Source of the DNA: Rhodococcus sp. PAMC28707
Lineage (GTDB): Bacteria > Actinomycetota > Actinomycetes > Mycobacteriales > Mycobacteriaceae
NCBI RefSeq assembly: GCF_004795915.1
Contig: NZ_CP039253.1
Location: forward strand, 3,561,501 to 3,625,500
Direction: 5' to 3'
Length of the DNA stretch: 64,000 nt
A program made the translations under genes and the position numbers. Under the pieces are notes generated by a model that made no database searches, was not told the DNA's origin, and was given only the letters and a program-made list of their open reading frames with translations. Below, in pieces: positions 1-11,782 of the stretch (positions are counted from its first letter, which is position 1; each line of letters starts with the position of its first letter).

Positions 1-1710
1 TTGATAGGCCAGACAACAGGGCGCAACTGGCAGACAATGTTGTGGTTGCCTCCATCTCTGCCCTACTTGAAGCCGGGCGGTCCTTTCGCGGCACCGGAGG
101 CTGCTCGAATGACGAAGAAGTTGGTGTTCTCTCAATGGACAGCAACGCCGACGGCCGTCGCATCGTTGTTGAGTCACGATGCGAATCGCCGTATTGCACG
201 GTCAGGAGTCGCGACTGGACGGGACGTCACCGCATCGCGGCATATTCCGCCAAGGCTTCGATTCAGTCGTCGCGGTGAGCAATTGACGGCAATGGCAAGC
301 TTCATTCCGTTCTTCCCGATGCCGGGGCTGGCCGACATGGCTGACCCCCTTCGGCGCGCAGGGGCGGCGGGAAGACCGTTCGATCGTGAGTATGCGGAAT
401 CGCGGATCGCAGGAGAGCTGTCTGGGAAGCTTCCACAGGGTGCGCGTGAGTCCGGTGCGGGCGAGGTAGCGTCGCTGGTGTGGCAATGGCCGCTCGCGCT
501 GAGTGATGAGAAACTAGACGAAGCGTTGAGCGGCATCGTGGCGAACTTGACGCCGGCCGACGCAATCGCTGGGCGAGGCGCACAAGAGGGCATCGAGAGC
601 GACGATGACCGCGCCGATCAGTCAACGGTCATCGATGAGTACGTCTCGGCTGCGATCGAGGTGCATCGTCAGCGAGAAACACTGGATCTGTCCGTTATTC
701 CTCCCGAGCTGACGACGCAGACAGCACGGCTGGCGATGCATTCGCCCGCCAATTGTGCGTGGCGTGCGTTCGGTCGCCTATCGGTGAACACGTCTCAGGT
801 CACGACAGGTGGGCGATGGCGTGCCGCGGCGATCCTTGCTTCAGGCCTGCGCACTCTGTTCAACAGGTGGGAGTCAGCACTCGTGCTCGACCACCTTTAC
901 GAAGTCGAGTTGTCATATTGGCAGAAAGTACTTCGATACTGCGCCGACGGGAACTTACAAGCGGTACTCGATGAGCACCTCTTTCATCTCGTCCAGGTCG
1001 AGGGCAACAGCGAATTCGATGACGAGGCCCTTGTTGCATTTGCGTGGCGCGCTGCCGATGCGCTCAAGCTCAAGCCCGCCATCTACAAGGCCAAAGATCC
1101 GTTGCAGCAGGGCAATGACATCGACTTTTCGAGCCGATTCGCCCTCCGCTACGGCGACGCGCGGCAGAACGAAGAATCGGCCCGGCCTGGCGAAATCAGA
1201 GAGGCATTCAACTCTCCCTTTTGGCCTTTCGTCCTGGTGTCCACCAGCGTCGGGCAGGAGGGGATCGACTTTCACCCTTGGTGCCACAACTTGGTGCACT
1301 GGAATGTGCCCGGAAGTCCAGTGGACTTCGAGCAGCGAGATGGTCGAGTTAACCGATTCCGGGGGCATGCAGTTCGGCGGAACATCGCAGACAAGCATGG
1401 CTCGAAGATGCTTGCTGCTGACAACCCGTGGCAGGAGGCATACCGTCTCGCCGCTCAGGACGCGCCGAACGCGGAAATAGCGGGCCTTGCACCAGACTGG
1501 ATTTACCCAGGCCAGCACAAAGTAATTCGCGACGTGCTGCCGTATCAGCTGAGTGTGGATGCGGAGCGCCTCAAGCGAACTCACGAGCGGGTGGCGTTGT
1601 ATCGCTTGACGTTTGGACAGCCGCGGCAGGAAGACTTGCTGGAGTTGTTGCGCTCCTCGGGAGTGACGGCCGAGCAGGCGGACTCGTGGCGTATCGACCT
1701 GCGGCCGTAG
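1..1710 (+). CDS. Superfamily 2 (SNF2-like) helicase, C-terminal part, 5' end outside the window
   Basis: The reading frame is open from the first base, so the true start and the N-terminal ATPase lobe lie upstream. What remains is the second RecA-like lobe and a C-terminal extension. Motif IV is suggested by KLVFSQWTATP near residue 40. Motif V is STSVGQEGIDF near residues 414-424, and motif VI is QRDGRVNRFRG from residue 445, with the arginines expected of an SF2 helicase. The roughly 370 residues between motifs IV and V form a long insertion of unknown function. Helicases of this layout are common in actinobacterial defence islands, which fits the rest of the window, but the substrate cannot be read from this half. 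An IS481 remnant starts about 80 bp downstream. The helicase call is firm; the role is inferred. Confidence 0.75.
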   Translation: MIGQTTGRNWQTMLWLPPSLPYLKPGGPFAAPEAARMTKKLVFSQWTATPTAVASLLSHDANRRIARSGVATGRDVTASRHIPPRLRFSRRGEQLTAMASFIPFFPMPGLADMADPLRRAGAAGRPFDREYAESRIAGELSGKLPQGARESGAGEVASLVWQWPLALSDEKLDEALSGIVANLTPADAIAGRGAQEGIESDDDRADQSTVIDEYVSAAIEVHRQRETLDLSVIPPELTTQTARLAMHSPANCAWRAFGRLSVNTSQVTTGGRWRAAAILASGLRTLFNRWESALVLDHLYEVELSYWQKVLRYCADGNLQAVLDEHLFHLVQVEGNSEFDDEALVAFAWRAADALKLKPAIYKAKDPLQQGNDIDFSSRFALRYGDARQNEESARPGEIREAFNSPFWPFVLVSTSVGQEGIDFHPWCHNLVHWNVPGSPVDFEQRDGRVNRFRGHAVRRNIADKHGSKMLAADNPWQEAYRLAAQDAPNAEIAGLAPDWIYPGQHKVIRDVLPYQLSVDAERLKRTHERVALYRLTFGQPRQEDLLELLRSSGVTAEQADSWRIDLRP

Positions 1711-2055
1711 CCGGATTCTGCTAACAAGCGTTCTACCGAGGGTGCACCGTCCTCCAATTCCGTGTGGTCGCGCATCCGAGCTAGATGTATCGGGCACGGA
1801 CGTTAGGACGTGGTGCCGGCGGTAAGCGGCAGGCCGTCCTCCTCTACGTGCTGGATGCGGTCAATGGTGGTTGTAGTCGATGTTCCAGATTTCGGCGGCG
1901 TTGCGCCGTTGCTGTTCGCTGGTGTACTCGCGGGAGTAGAGCAGTTCTTCGGTGAGGAAGCGGTTGTAGCGTTCGACTCTCCCGTTGTATTTCAGTGTGT
2001 ACGGCTTGATGCGGTAGTGCCGAGCTTTTCGCAGTGGCGGTGCGGTGGCGTTTAG

Positions 2056-4014
<1,959 letters not shown>

Positions 4015-4060
4015 TAGAGTCTTGTTGCCCATGAGCTGGGCAGATAGGACGATGGAGAAC

Positions 4061-4332
4061 ATGGCTGGACGGAAACGCAACTCTGCCGAGGACATCGTGC
4101 GCAAACTACGGCGCGCCGATGAACTCACCGCTGCAGGCAAGACGCAGGAGGAGATCGCGGCAGAGCTCGAGGTGTCGGCGGCGACTTTGTACAACTGGCG
4201 CCGCCAGTACGGCGGGATGGACACCGACGCGGCGAAGGAGCTCAAGGAGCTTCGCGAGCAGAACAGCCGGCTCAAACGCCTGCTGGCAGACGCTGAGCTG
4301 GAGAAGGACGCGCTGCGGGAGGTGGCGCGGGA
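4061..4332 (+). pseudogene. IS3/IS407-type OrfA, truncated by the IS110 insertion
   Basis: The ATG at 4061, preceded by GGAG, starts MAGRKRNSAEDIVRKLRR. This is an IS407-like OrfA with a helix-turn-helix (EIAAELEVSAATLYNWRRQY) and a leucine-zipper-like helix (LKELREQNSRLKRLLADAEL). The frame runs into IS110 sequence just after LREVAR. The last codons (ENFEPS, stop) lie on the far side of the insertion, at 5631-5651. OrfA normally supplies the DNA-binding part of the OrfAB transposase; here it is disconnected from orfB. Confidence 0.8.
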
Positions 4333-4346
4333 CGCTCCTATAGATG

Positions 4347-5408
4347 TCAAGCAGTCAGCGCACTGTAATCTGCGCGCAGTGCGCTGAACACCTCACGCGC
4401 GAGGTAGCGTTTTTGGCATCGGAGGATCTCGGGCATCGATTTCCCTTCTGCTGTGCGGCGATTGGCGTAGGCGCGTGCCTCGTCGCTGTATTTGAGGCGG
4501 ACGACGACGGCGGTGTGTAGGGCTTGGTTGGCGCGTCGGTCGCCGCCGCGATGTAGCCGGTGCCGTGTGGTCTTGCCCAACGACGCGGGGATCGGCGCTA
4601 CTCCGCACAGGTGAGCGAACGACGATTCCGACCGTAGCCGGTCGGGGTTGTCGCCGACGGTGATCAGTAGCGCGGCTGCGGTGTCGGGTCCTAGTCCCAG
4701 GATTTCCGAAGTTCGTGGTGCGCTCTGCTTGACGAGTGCTGTGAGGTATTTCTTGAGTTCTTTTGCTTCTCTGCGCAATTCGCGGCACCGCCCGGCGAGC
4801 GAGCGGAGTGCGACGATGGTGGCGTTTGTCGGGTCGGTGAGAGCGCCGAGGTCGGGTTCGAGTGCGATGCACGCATCGAGCAGTGCTGTGGTGGTGCGTC
4901 CGCGCAGGTGGGTGCGCAGTGTTTCTGGTGCGGTGACGATCATCGATCGGACGGCGTTCATCGATGCGGTGGCGGCTTTGACTGCGCTCGATCTCGCGAC
5001 GCGCAGTGCTCGGATTGCCTCGATGGGTCCGTCGCCGTGTTTGGGTTCGGAGAGTTGGTTGCGGGCCAGGACGGCGCGGGCTGCTGCTTCTGCGTCGATC
5101 GGGTCGCTTTTGCCGACGTTGCGGCGGAGTTTGCGGTTCGGGCGCGGAACTTCCACGACCGCGACGGCGCGGGAGCGGAGATGCCGGGTGAGGCCGGCGC
5201 CGTAGGAGGCAGTGCCTTCGATGCCGACGGCGATGGGCGCTCCGTGGCCGAGGATCCATGTGTGTAGCTCGCGGTATCCATCTGTGGTGGTGTCGAATTG
5301 GCGACTTTCGATGAGGATTCCGGTGTCGGTGATGACGGCGGCGTGATGGGTGTCGGCGTGGGTGTCGACGCCGCAGTAGATGCGTGGTGGTGTGCGTTTC
5401 GGTGTCAC
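4347..5408 (-). CDS. IS110-family DEDD recombinase (transposase)
   Basis: A 353-residue RuvC-like recombinase. The N-terminal DEDD core is visible as IYCGVDTHADTHHAAV (first Asp), VGIEGTASYG (Glu) and KSDPIDAEAAARAVL (two Asp). The C-terminal transposase domain has GLGPDTAAALLITVGD and PIPASLGKTTRHR with the serine of the catalytic region, then GGDRRANQAL. The GTG at 5408 is chosen because GAGGAAAGG lies just upstream and the protein then begins a few residues before the first motif; the frame is open further upstream but enters the non-coding guide-RNA region. No internal damage, so it may be active. Confidence 0.92.
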   Translation of the reverse strand: MTPKRTPPRIYCGVDTHADTHHAAVITDTGILIESRQFDTTTDGYRELHTWILGHGAPIAVGIEGTASYGAGLTRHLRSRAVAVVEVPRPNRKLRRNVGKSDPIDAEAAARAVLARNQLSEPKHGDGPIEAIRALRVARSSAVKAATASMNAVRSMIVTAPETLRTHLRGRTTTALLDACIALEPDLGALTDPTNATIVALRSLAGRCRELRREAKELKKYLTALVKQSAPRTSEILGLGPDTAAALLITVGDNPDRLRSESSFAHLCGVAPIPASLGKTTRHRLHRGGDRRANQALHTAVVVRLKYSDEARAYANRRTAEGKSMPEILRCQKRYLAREVFSALRADYSALTA

Positions 5409-5629
5409 GTGGTCCGGCCTTTCCTCGGGTGGTGTGCGCGAGGTTCGGACGGGCCAGTGACGGGCCGAGGTGGGGCGGCAGGCTCCTATGAGGTCACGGA
5501 CTTCGCGTGCTCCACAGTGTTGTGGTGGCCTGCGGGCGAGGCGGTCGACGGGTCCTTCGAAAGGCACCGGGTGGGCCAGGAAAATTCGGAGTCAGGCCAC
5601 CTCGTCAGCGGGTTGATCCTATTATTACT
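5409..5629 (-). ncRNA. Candidate bridge (guide) RNA region of the IS110 element
   Basis: This non-coding stretch lies between the IS110 end and its recombinase start, where IS110 elements such as IS621 encode a bridge RNA (family knowledge). A hairpin is visible with GTGGGCC (5571-5577) pairing with GGCCAC (5595-5600), with one bulge. Its loop holds GGAAAATTCGGAG (5579-5591). The DNA abutting the element reads GGAAAATTTTGAG (5630-5642), so 11 of 13 positions agree, including eight in a row. That is what a target-recognition loop should show. The RNA itself is inferred; no promoter or end was mapped. Confidence 0.5.
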
Positions 5630-5637
5630 GGAAAATT

Positions 5638-6503
5638 TTGAGCCCAGCTGACAAGCGCCGCGCCGTCGACATGCTCGTGACCACGATGAGCATGTCGAAA
5701 CGACTGGCGTGCAAAGCAGTTGGGCTCGCCCGATCCACCTACGCCCGGACTCCGATCGCGCAGACACCCGCCGACCCTGACGCCACACTCAGAGCCGCAC
5801 TCCGCAAATATGCAGGCACGCATCCAGTGCACGGTTTTCGTCGCGCCTGGGCGCATCTGAGGTACGACGTAGGCATGACGGTGAACAAAAAGAAGGTTCA
5901 CCGACTCTGGAAGGAAGAGGGCCTGCAGGTTCGGATCTACCATCCCCGCAAACGCGCCGGCATCAGCTCGTGCCCGCAGATCGAAGCCGACGCCCCGAAA
6001 GTGGTGTGGGCTATGGATTTCCAGTTCGACTCGACCGTCGATGGGAAGGCCATCAAGATTGCGTCGATGATCGACGAACACACCAGACTGTCGGTGCTCA
6101 ACATCGTGGAGCGCTCGATCACCGCCCAGCGGCTGACCGAGGAGTTGGTAAGGCGTTCGCGCTGTGGGGAGGGCCGCCTCAAGTGCTGCGAATGGACAAC
6201 GGGCCGGAGTTCATTTCCTCTGTACTGCAACAGTTCTGCCGGGACAGGATCGGTATCGCCTACATCCCGCCGGGCACACCATGGAACAACGGACACATCG
6301 AATCTTTCAACAACCGACTACGAAAGGAATGCCTCAACCGCAATCACTGGACCAGCCTGCTCGAAGCGAGGGTCGTGATCGAGGACTTCAAGGACGACCA
6401 CAATAATCGGCACCGGCACTCGTCCCTGGGTTACCTGACACCCGCTGAGTATGCTGCCCAATGCACCCACACGCACCAACCCGTGGGCTGCGAGATCGAC
6501 TGA
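5638..6503 (+). pseudogene. IS3/IS407-type OrfB transposase with a frameshift
   Basis: OrfB starts at TTG 5638, overlapping the end of orfA as usual in IS3 elements (SPADKRRAVDMLVTTM). The DDE triad is present: VVWAMDFQFD (first Asp), LRMDNGPEFI (second Asp) and WNNGHIESFNNRLRKE (Glu). The frame breaks near 6150: the first part ends in LTEELV, and the rest (KAFALWGGPPQVL onwards) continues in another frame to the stop at 6503. A single-base indel there would explain it. With orfA cut by IS110 as well, no full transposase can be made. Confidence 0.85.
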
Positions 6504-6555
6504 CATCAATCACACCGTGGCTCTAGAACGCGGTGGTCCGACTATCGGGGACCTG

Positions 6556-6964
6556 CCAAAGCCATCATCAGGCGTCGTGTTCCTTCGACAGTCAGTGCAA
6601 TATTACGGTATGTCACAGAGCTGGTCCTTTCGCTGTTAATGGTCGGTTTGCAACTCCCATTCCGCGGCGGAGGACCAGCCCGTCTACCTCAGTCCCACGT
6701 TAGCAACGTTCATACCCACAACATTTAGTGGTCTATCCTCCCAGCTCAAAGCAGCAAGACTTAAAAAGCGGCCTCGTTCACTGAGGACATGCCATCTCCT
6801 ACAAGGGAGTCCAGCTCACTCGGAGTATCCGCCTTAAATATGTGCGTAACGCCTTAGATTGTCGTTTCTCCGGGTATGCGGAGCCAAAAAGATGAATTTT
6901 GCCGAAAACAACGAAATTCCGTCTTTGATATATCGGCCATGTAGCTAAGAAAGCGCAGGCCCTC
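6556..6964. other. Gap between IS3 end and the Eco57I-like genes, no gene seen
   Basis: About 400 bp without a convincing reading frame and more AT-rich than its surroundings. One exact 9-bp inverted repeat is present (GCTGGTCCT at 6620-6628 and AGGACCAGC at 6671-6679, 42 bases apart). It could be chance or a weak terminator for the leftward genes that end at 6965. Nothing else could be supported. Confidence 0.4.
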
Positions 6965-9949
6965 TCAGGCTTTCAATTTCGCCACAGTGTTCGCTGACAG
7001 GCCCCACCGGTCCTGGAAGAGGGCCTCGACCTCGTGAGCTGCCGAGTCGATGCGAGCTTGATGCTGGGTCATGCGACGCTCTGACGTCGTGGCAGTCTTG
7101 GCATGCAGCTTTCGGAGCTCGACCATCAACTCGGACACCTTATCGTGAAACTCGACGTCAGACTCATTGGCGAAGTCGAGCTTCGGAACAGGTACATCGT
7201 TCATGACCGCAGAACCACGGGCGTAGTACCCGCCGAGGAACGGGCTGCCCCGCTTGCGCAAGAAGAACTCGATTGCAGGCTGATCGAGCAGTGCGAGTAC
7301 AAAATCTAATGAATAACCAAGGTCCCGAGGGTATATGGCGACCTCGCCAGCGGTTCCGCCGGACTGAAAGGCGATACCCGTAGTGTCAAGTCCGTATTTC
7401 TCCCCGCGCTGATTCACCGTGTAGACGATCTTCGGAGCAAGGTCGGCGTAACCGATCGCCTGAGTACGTCCGTAGACGTAGAACGCTTTTTTGCGCTCGC
7501 GCGCGGAGACGTCTCCACGGCCTTCGATGTCGCTTCTGTGTGCCTTCAAAAACTTGTCGGCAAGAGGATAACTCGCGTGCATTACGGACTCAGGGATCAC
7601 TTCGAACCCGGAACGGTTTTGTGCCAACGTAGTCTTGCGATATGGGTAGATAATGCGTGCGTCAGCCTTCACTTCAAAGTGAGAACGCAGCCTGGTGGAG
7701 TCATCCAAATATGGCCTGGTGATTGCTTCCTCAATGTGCCATAGCTCGCCGGCGAAAGCGAACTCGACGATGCCGTCCAGAAGGGAGGATTCTTTAATCA
7801 GGTAGATGCGGTTGAGGCTCGTTTGGACGCCGTTTCGTACGTGAACGATGTCCTTCAACGGGATTGAATTGCGTTGAATGAGTACAAGTACGTGCTCTTC
7901 GTTGGTATTGGCGGGCAAAACCCATGCGGCGTGATCTTCCGCGGGGAGTAGCTGATATTTCAGTGTGCGGTGCGTACTCGCGCCGTCGGCGTGGTGACTC
8001 ATGGAGTCCGGCTCGGCATACTCGAAGTCCAACGCCTCGGCTCGCTTGGCGACCAGCGAGCAGACGTAGATTTCCTTGTCTACGAACACCTGCACGTGGC
8101 GAAAGTTGGTCAGGCGTCGAACCGCTACTTTTGTGCGCAGCATTGCCCGGAGTTTAGCTGCCGCCTCGACGGTCATCCACTTGTTTGCGATGACTACGCC
8201 GAGTACGCCTCCCGGGAGAAGGTGATCCACGGCGAACTCGACGAACAGGAAGTACTTGTCGAATTGCTGGTGGGCGGTGACGTAATTTTGCTTGGCGTAC
8301 TCGAATTCGAGTCTGTCAAGCTTGCGCATATTCTCGGTGCTGACGTACGGCGGGTTGCCGACGATGAGGTCGAAGGCAGTCGGAAGCCCTACCTGTGCGA
8401 GGTCGAGGGGCCGTGTAACTTCTTCGGCTCCTGAGAGAGCATTTGCAGGCATCTTTCGGACTAGGGTATTGCCGTGGGCGATGTTCACGGCGAGGTCGGG
8501 CAGAATGCCACCCCGGCGAGAGGGGAGAGTGTCGCGGACCTCATCTTCGAGGAGGCGGACCAGCAGACTGAACCGGGCAACTTCGACGGCGTGGAAGTCA
8601 ATGTCTATTCCGAAAAGGTGTTCTGCGAGCAGGGCGCATTTCTCCGCGAAGGACAGCCGGTAGGTATCTTTGCCGATCTTTAATAGACCTGGCTTCCCAG
8701 GGAGGTTGGTTCTGCGCAGGACCTCACGCTCGACGAGAACGTTGAACACGGACAGTAAAAAGCGTCCCGATCCGACTGCGAAGTCAAGGGTCTTTGGAAG
8801 GCTGACGTCCACTTCATCGATCGCGGCGCGCACAGTGCTGTCGACGAGTTCTTGCGGCGTCGTCACTACGTCGCGATTCGCGTATTCGCGCTTTTTGTTG
8901 AGGCGAACGGTTCGCTTACCTTCTGTGGTTCGGATGCTCAGGTGCTCGGCGAGCGACGATTCATAGACGAGCCCCAGGAAGTCAGCGTCGAGTACGGCGA
9001 ATGAGAATGGGGAGAAGGGCGCGTAGAGGTTCTCGACGATTGCTTTGAGCGTGGCGGCATTTATCAGGACCACGGGGTCGTTGGCTAGGGCGGCGGTACG
9101 GAAGATGCCGGTGTTGTAACGGTCGTTCAGCCGCTTGAAGAGTTCGACGACGTCAGTAATTGTTCCATTGAATGCTTCGCGTAGTACGCCTTCACCCTCG
9201 ATGCCGCGGTCCTCGCACATCCGGACGAACACTAGCCGGTTGAGGATCCGCTGTGCTGCGTCGTTGACCTCGTCCTCTGTCATCGCCGCACTGTTGGTTA
9301 CGAGGTCGTGGCCCACTTGAAGCCGCCACCCGTTAAATTGCTCGATGAATCGTTTGTCCGCTGCGAGTGGTGCTGTGGCGAGTGGCGTGCCGAACTGCGC
9401 CTCCCAGCCGGTCTCATTGACTGCGCTGCGGCCGATCAAGCTTGCGATCTTTCCGAGGTTCGTGGCCAGGTCCAGGTACTCGCACTCGAAAAGTAGTGCT
9501 GTCGTCGAAATATCGCTGAGGCTGATTGGCACAACAGTGCTAAAGATGCGGATATGTCGAAAGTTGGTAAGCACGGCGATGGGGTGCTGCTTGGTCCAGC
9601 CGTACGCTCGCGTCTGCCGAATCGACTCCATGTCGGTAAGTATGTTGACCGACGGCTTTTTTGCCTCCACATACAACTTGCTGATTCCGCTTGCCCGGAG
9701 GGTGTAATCGGGCCGTTTACTGGCGCCAACCTCCTGCGGCAGACTTTGCTCGCGGACAACTTCTCGTTGAGATGGAATTAGTGCTTGGAGGTTCTCGACA
9801 TCCCAACCGAGAGCCCGAAGGAACGGGTCGATGAACTCACTCCGTGCATCCGCCTCAAGATAGTGTCCGTGGGTGGCCGTGTACTGGTCAACGCTAGACG
9901 CAAACTTTCCAACCAACTGCTCGACGACCGCAGTGCTATCGAACCTCAT
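6965..9949 (-). CDS. Type IIG-like restriction-modification protein (nuclease fused to N6-adenine methyltransferase)
   Basis: 994 residues. The N-terminus has a PD-(D/E)XK nuclease pattern like the N-terminal domain of HsdR: RPDYTLR (D81) then KLYVEAKKP (E95, K97). The middle holds an N6-adenine methyltransferase with motif I D389-FAVGSGRF (Phe where many have Pro) and motif IV NPPY at 532-535. The C-terminal third resembles the target-recognition region of Eco57I/TaqI-type enzymes. The ATG overlaps the stop of the upstream methyltransferase gene (ATGA), so the two are co-translated. Eco57I itself has a fused enzyme and a separate methyltransferase of nearly the same sizes (recalled from family knowledge). 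The recognition site cannot be predicted. Confidence 0.85.
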   Translation of the reverse strand: MRFDSTAVVEQLVGKFASSVDQYTATHGHYLEADARSEFIDPFLRALGWDVENLQALIPSQREVVREQSLPQEVGASKRPDYTLRASGISKLYVEAKKPSVNILTDMESIRQTRAYGWTKQHPIAVLTNFRHIRIFSTVVPISLSDISTTALLFECEYLDLATNLGKIASLIGRSAVNETGWEAQFGTPLATAPLAADKRFIEQFNGWRLQVGHDLVTNSAAMTEDEVNDAAQRILNRLVFVRMCEDRGIEGEGVLREAFNGTITDVVELFKRLNDRYNTGIFRTAALANDPVVLINAATLKAIVENLYAPFSPFSFAVLDADFLGLVYESSLAEHLSIRTTEGKRTVRLNKKREYANRDVVTTPQELVDSTVRAAIDEVDVSLPKTLDFAVGSGRFLLSVFNVLVEREVLRRTNLPGKPGLLKIGKDTYRLSFAEKCALLAEHLFGIDIDFHAVEVARFSLLVRLLEDEVRDTLPSRRGGILPDLAVNIAHGNTLVRKMPANALSGAEEVTRPLDLAQVGLPTAFDLIVGNPPYVSTENMRKLDRLEFEYAKQNYVTAHQQFDKYFLFVEFAVDHLLPGGVLGVVIANKWMTVEAAAKLRAMLRTKVAVRRLTNFRHVQVFVDKEIYVCSLVAKRAEALDFEYAEPDSMSHHADGASTHRTLKYQLLPAEDHAAWVLPANTNEEHVLVLIQRNSIPLKDIVHVRNGVQTSLNRIYLIKESSLLDGIVEFAFAGELWHIEEAITRPYLDDSTRLRSHFEVKADARIIYPYRKTTLAQNRSGFEVIPESVMHASYPLADKFLKAHRSDIEGRGDVSARERKKAFYVYGRTQAIGYADLAPKIVYTVNQRGEKYGLDTTGIAFQSGGTAGEVAIYPRDLGYSLDFVLALLDQPAIEFFLRKRGSPFLGGYYARGSAVMNDVPVPKLDFANESDVEFHDKVSELMVELRKLHAKTATTSERRMTQHQARIDSAAHEVEALFQDRWGLSANTVAKLKA

Positions 9950-11568
9950 GCGGTAGTCACCTCGCGGAGTCGACGGTTCATCAGACGCAGACGAGCGTTT
10001 TGGATGACGCGTATGTCGTCGCTCGAGACACCTGCTTGCCCGAGTACGGTTTCGTCCTGGGCCCTGAATATCTGTTCCACGCTGTCGCCATCGCGGAAGC
10101 GTCGATCGAGTTGTCGGAGCACATCAGGTTGTATGTCGATGACTGGAACCGCCAACGACCTGATCTCGGATGGCACGAGTTCGAGCACCCCACCGCCGTA
10201 CGCGCGGCCGGACATCTCAGCGGTCAATGCGGTCAAAGAGTTGAAGAATCCAACGGCTAGTACCTCGGGTGGGTATTCACTCGCGACACGGTAGGCCGTA
10301 TCGGTCGTGTAAGCGTTCATTGTATTGCTGATGAGGCGCGGCGCCTCGTGGCACCGTTTCAACAGACTCATGGTGGCGGACCGTACTGAGGGTACGTCGT
10401 ACCAGGGGTCGCGGATGCGGCACTTGTACCGCAGGTGCAGTTCCTCTGCTTCGCCCTTCTGGATATACCTCTGAGCCCCACTTGGCAGATCATCAAAGGT
10501 AGTTGAACCGAAGTGCAAGAAGTTTGTAGCGAGTCCTTTGCTTGTGTTAGCAGCGTGGGTGGTGGTGTCATAAATAACACCCGGCACGTGATAGCTGCGA
10601 CCGAACATCGGCTTGACGTACTGGTAGAGGTCGAACTCCTTGACCACTGAGTCTGGCACGAGAAAGAACTTGTTTGCTCCGGTAACAATTCCGACACTGA
10701 CCGTGGCGACCTCGTCGAATCTGTGCACAGCCGGCAGGGCGCGCACCCGAGCAAGAGTCTCTTGCTCCTCAGCGGTGAGCAGCGACGACATCCACTTCGT
10801 GGTTGTAGGAGGAGTCTGGATGAAGCGTGCTGCATCGAACCTAGCACCGGGGTCGCGGTCGAGAAAATCGTTGGTTGGCTCATGCTCAACGGCTAGTCCG
10901 CAGCCATCCGTCTCCTCAGAGCGCTTTGTCGCCATCAGCAGGACGGTGCCTTGGAGTGCCGCGTCGAAGATCAGTTCTTGAGGATCGATCAGGAGTACTT
11001 TGGCGCATTGCTGGAGCAGGAATAACCGAAGACCGCCGGCGTGTATGACGTTCAACAGCTCGGCTGGGATGACCATTGCGATTCGGCCGCCGGGAGCCGT
11101 GAGGTCGAGACTGTTGACGACGAATGGAGCCCACGCGTTGAGGTGCTTAGTGAAGGGGAGTCCGTGACGTGCATACAAGTCGCGCGCCAGGATCTGTGTT
11201 TCGGGTTCGAGAAACTGGTAGCGGATGAACGGCGGGTTGCCGACTGCTGCGTCATATCGCGAACGTCCTGGCATCTGCGCGTAGGACAGAAAGTCCATTG
11301 CGAAGACTTTACGTGCTTTACTGGGGCGACCAAGGACTTTCTGCGCTTTGGCTGCCTCTGATGGGTCGAGTTCGACACCATGGACAGTGGCGGGTGGCTG
11401 GTCGAGCTCCACGACGGCTTTGAGGAATGCACCGTCGCCGCAGCTAGGTTCTAGAACCGAGGTGGCACCGTCGGCCAAAGCCCACCGTGTCAGGTACCGG
11501 GCGACATGGTCGGGCGTGTAGTACCCGCCCCGCAGTTTGTCGTAGGACTGCTCGCTCTTGAACTTCAT
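9946..11568 (-). CDS. N6-adenine DNA methyltransferase (Eco57I-type companion modification enzyme)
   Basis: 540 residues. It starts with YYTPDHVARYLTRWAL, typical of N6-adenine methyltransferases of restriction systems. Motif I is LEPSCGDGAFL (E40-F48) for S-adenosylmethionine binding, an acidic VHGVELDPS follows, and motif IV is NPPF at 111-114. The rest has the length expected of a target-recognition domain. It would methylate adenine in host DNA to protect it from the partner encoded downstream, with which it overlaps by four bases. The ATG at 11568 lies upstream of KFKSEQSYDKLRGG, a usual distance from motif X. The roughly 210 bp upstream hold no recognised control element. Confidence 0.88.
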   Translation of the reverse strand: MKFKSEQSYDKLRGGYYTPDHVARYLTRWALADGATSVLEPSCGDGAFLKAVVELDQPPATVHGVELDPSEAAKAQKVLGRPSKARKVFAMDFLSYAQMPGRSRYDAAVGNPPFIRYQFLEPETQILARDLYARHGLPFTKHLNAWAPFVVNSLDLTAPGGRIAMVIPAELLNVIHAGGLRLFLLQQCAKVLLIDPQELIFDAALQGTVLLMATKRSEETDGCGLAVEHEPTNDFLDRDPGARFDAARFIQTPPTTTKWMSSLLTAEEQETLARVRALPAVHRFDEVATVSVGIVTGANKFFLVPDSVVKEFDLYQYVKPMFGRSYHVPGVIYDTTTHAANTSKGLATNFLHFGSTTFDDLPSGAQRYIQKGEAEELHLRYKCRIRDPWYDVPSVRSATMSLLKRCHEAPRLISNTMNAYTTDTAYRVASEYPPEVLAVGFFNSLTALTAEMSGRAYGGGVLELVPSEIRSLAVPVIDIQPDVLRQLDRRFRDGDSVEQIFRAQDETVLGQAGVSSDDIRVIQNARLRLMNRRLREVTTA

Positions 11569-11782
11569 TTCGCGTCCGTTCTAACTGTCTTACGTCGCGG
11601 TTGACTCACCGCAACCTGTCGAGCGTATCGATGTGGGGTGACAGCTTGCTGGTTCCATGCTGCCGACCACCTCGGTCCCAGTGGCATGTCCTCCTCGACC
11701 GGGAGTACCGGGCATAGATGTAGATCTGTCCCGATGTGGGTGACATCCTTCAATTGGCATTGATTCTCGGCGTAGAAGAATG

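Larger units (their letters stand above)
4330..5632 (-). mobile_element. IS110-family element inserted in the orfA of an IS3 element
   Basis: Removing about 1300 bp restores the orfA frame of the host IS3 element. A GGA triplet is present at both junctions (4330-4332 and 5630-5632) but would occur once in the empty site, consistent with the very short shared core of IS110 elements. No long terminal inverted repeats are seen, which is usual for the family. The recombinase reads leftwards and leaves about 220 bp of non-coding DNA at its 5' side (5409-5629), the position of the guide RNA in IS110-type elements. Confidence 0.85.

Noticed and set aside
5409-5567. N-terminal extension of the IS110 recombinase
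   Set aside because: The frame is open but does not read like protein before the GTG at 5408, which has a good ribosome site; this DNA is better explained as the guide-RNA region.
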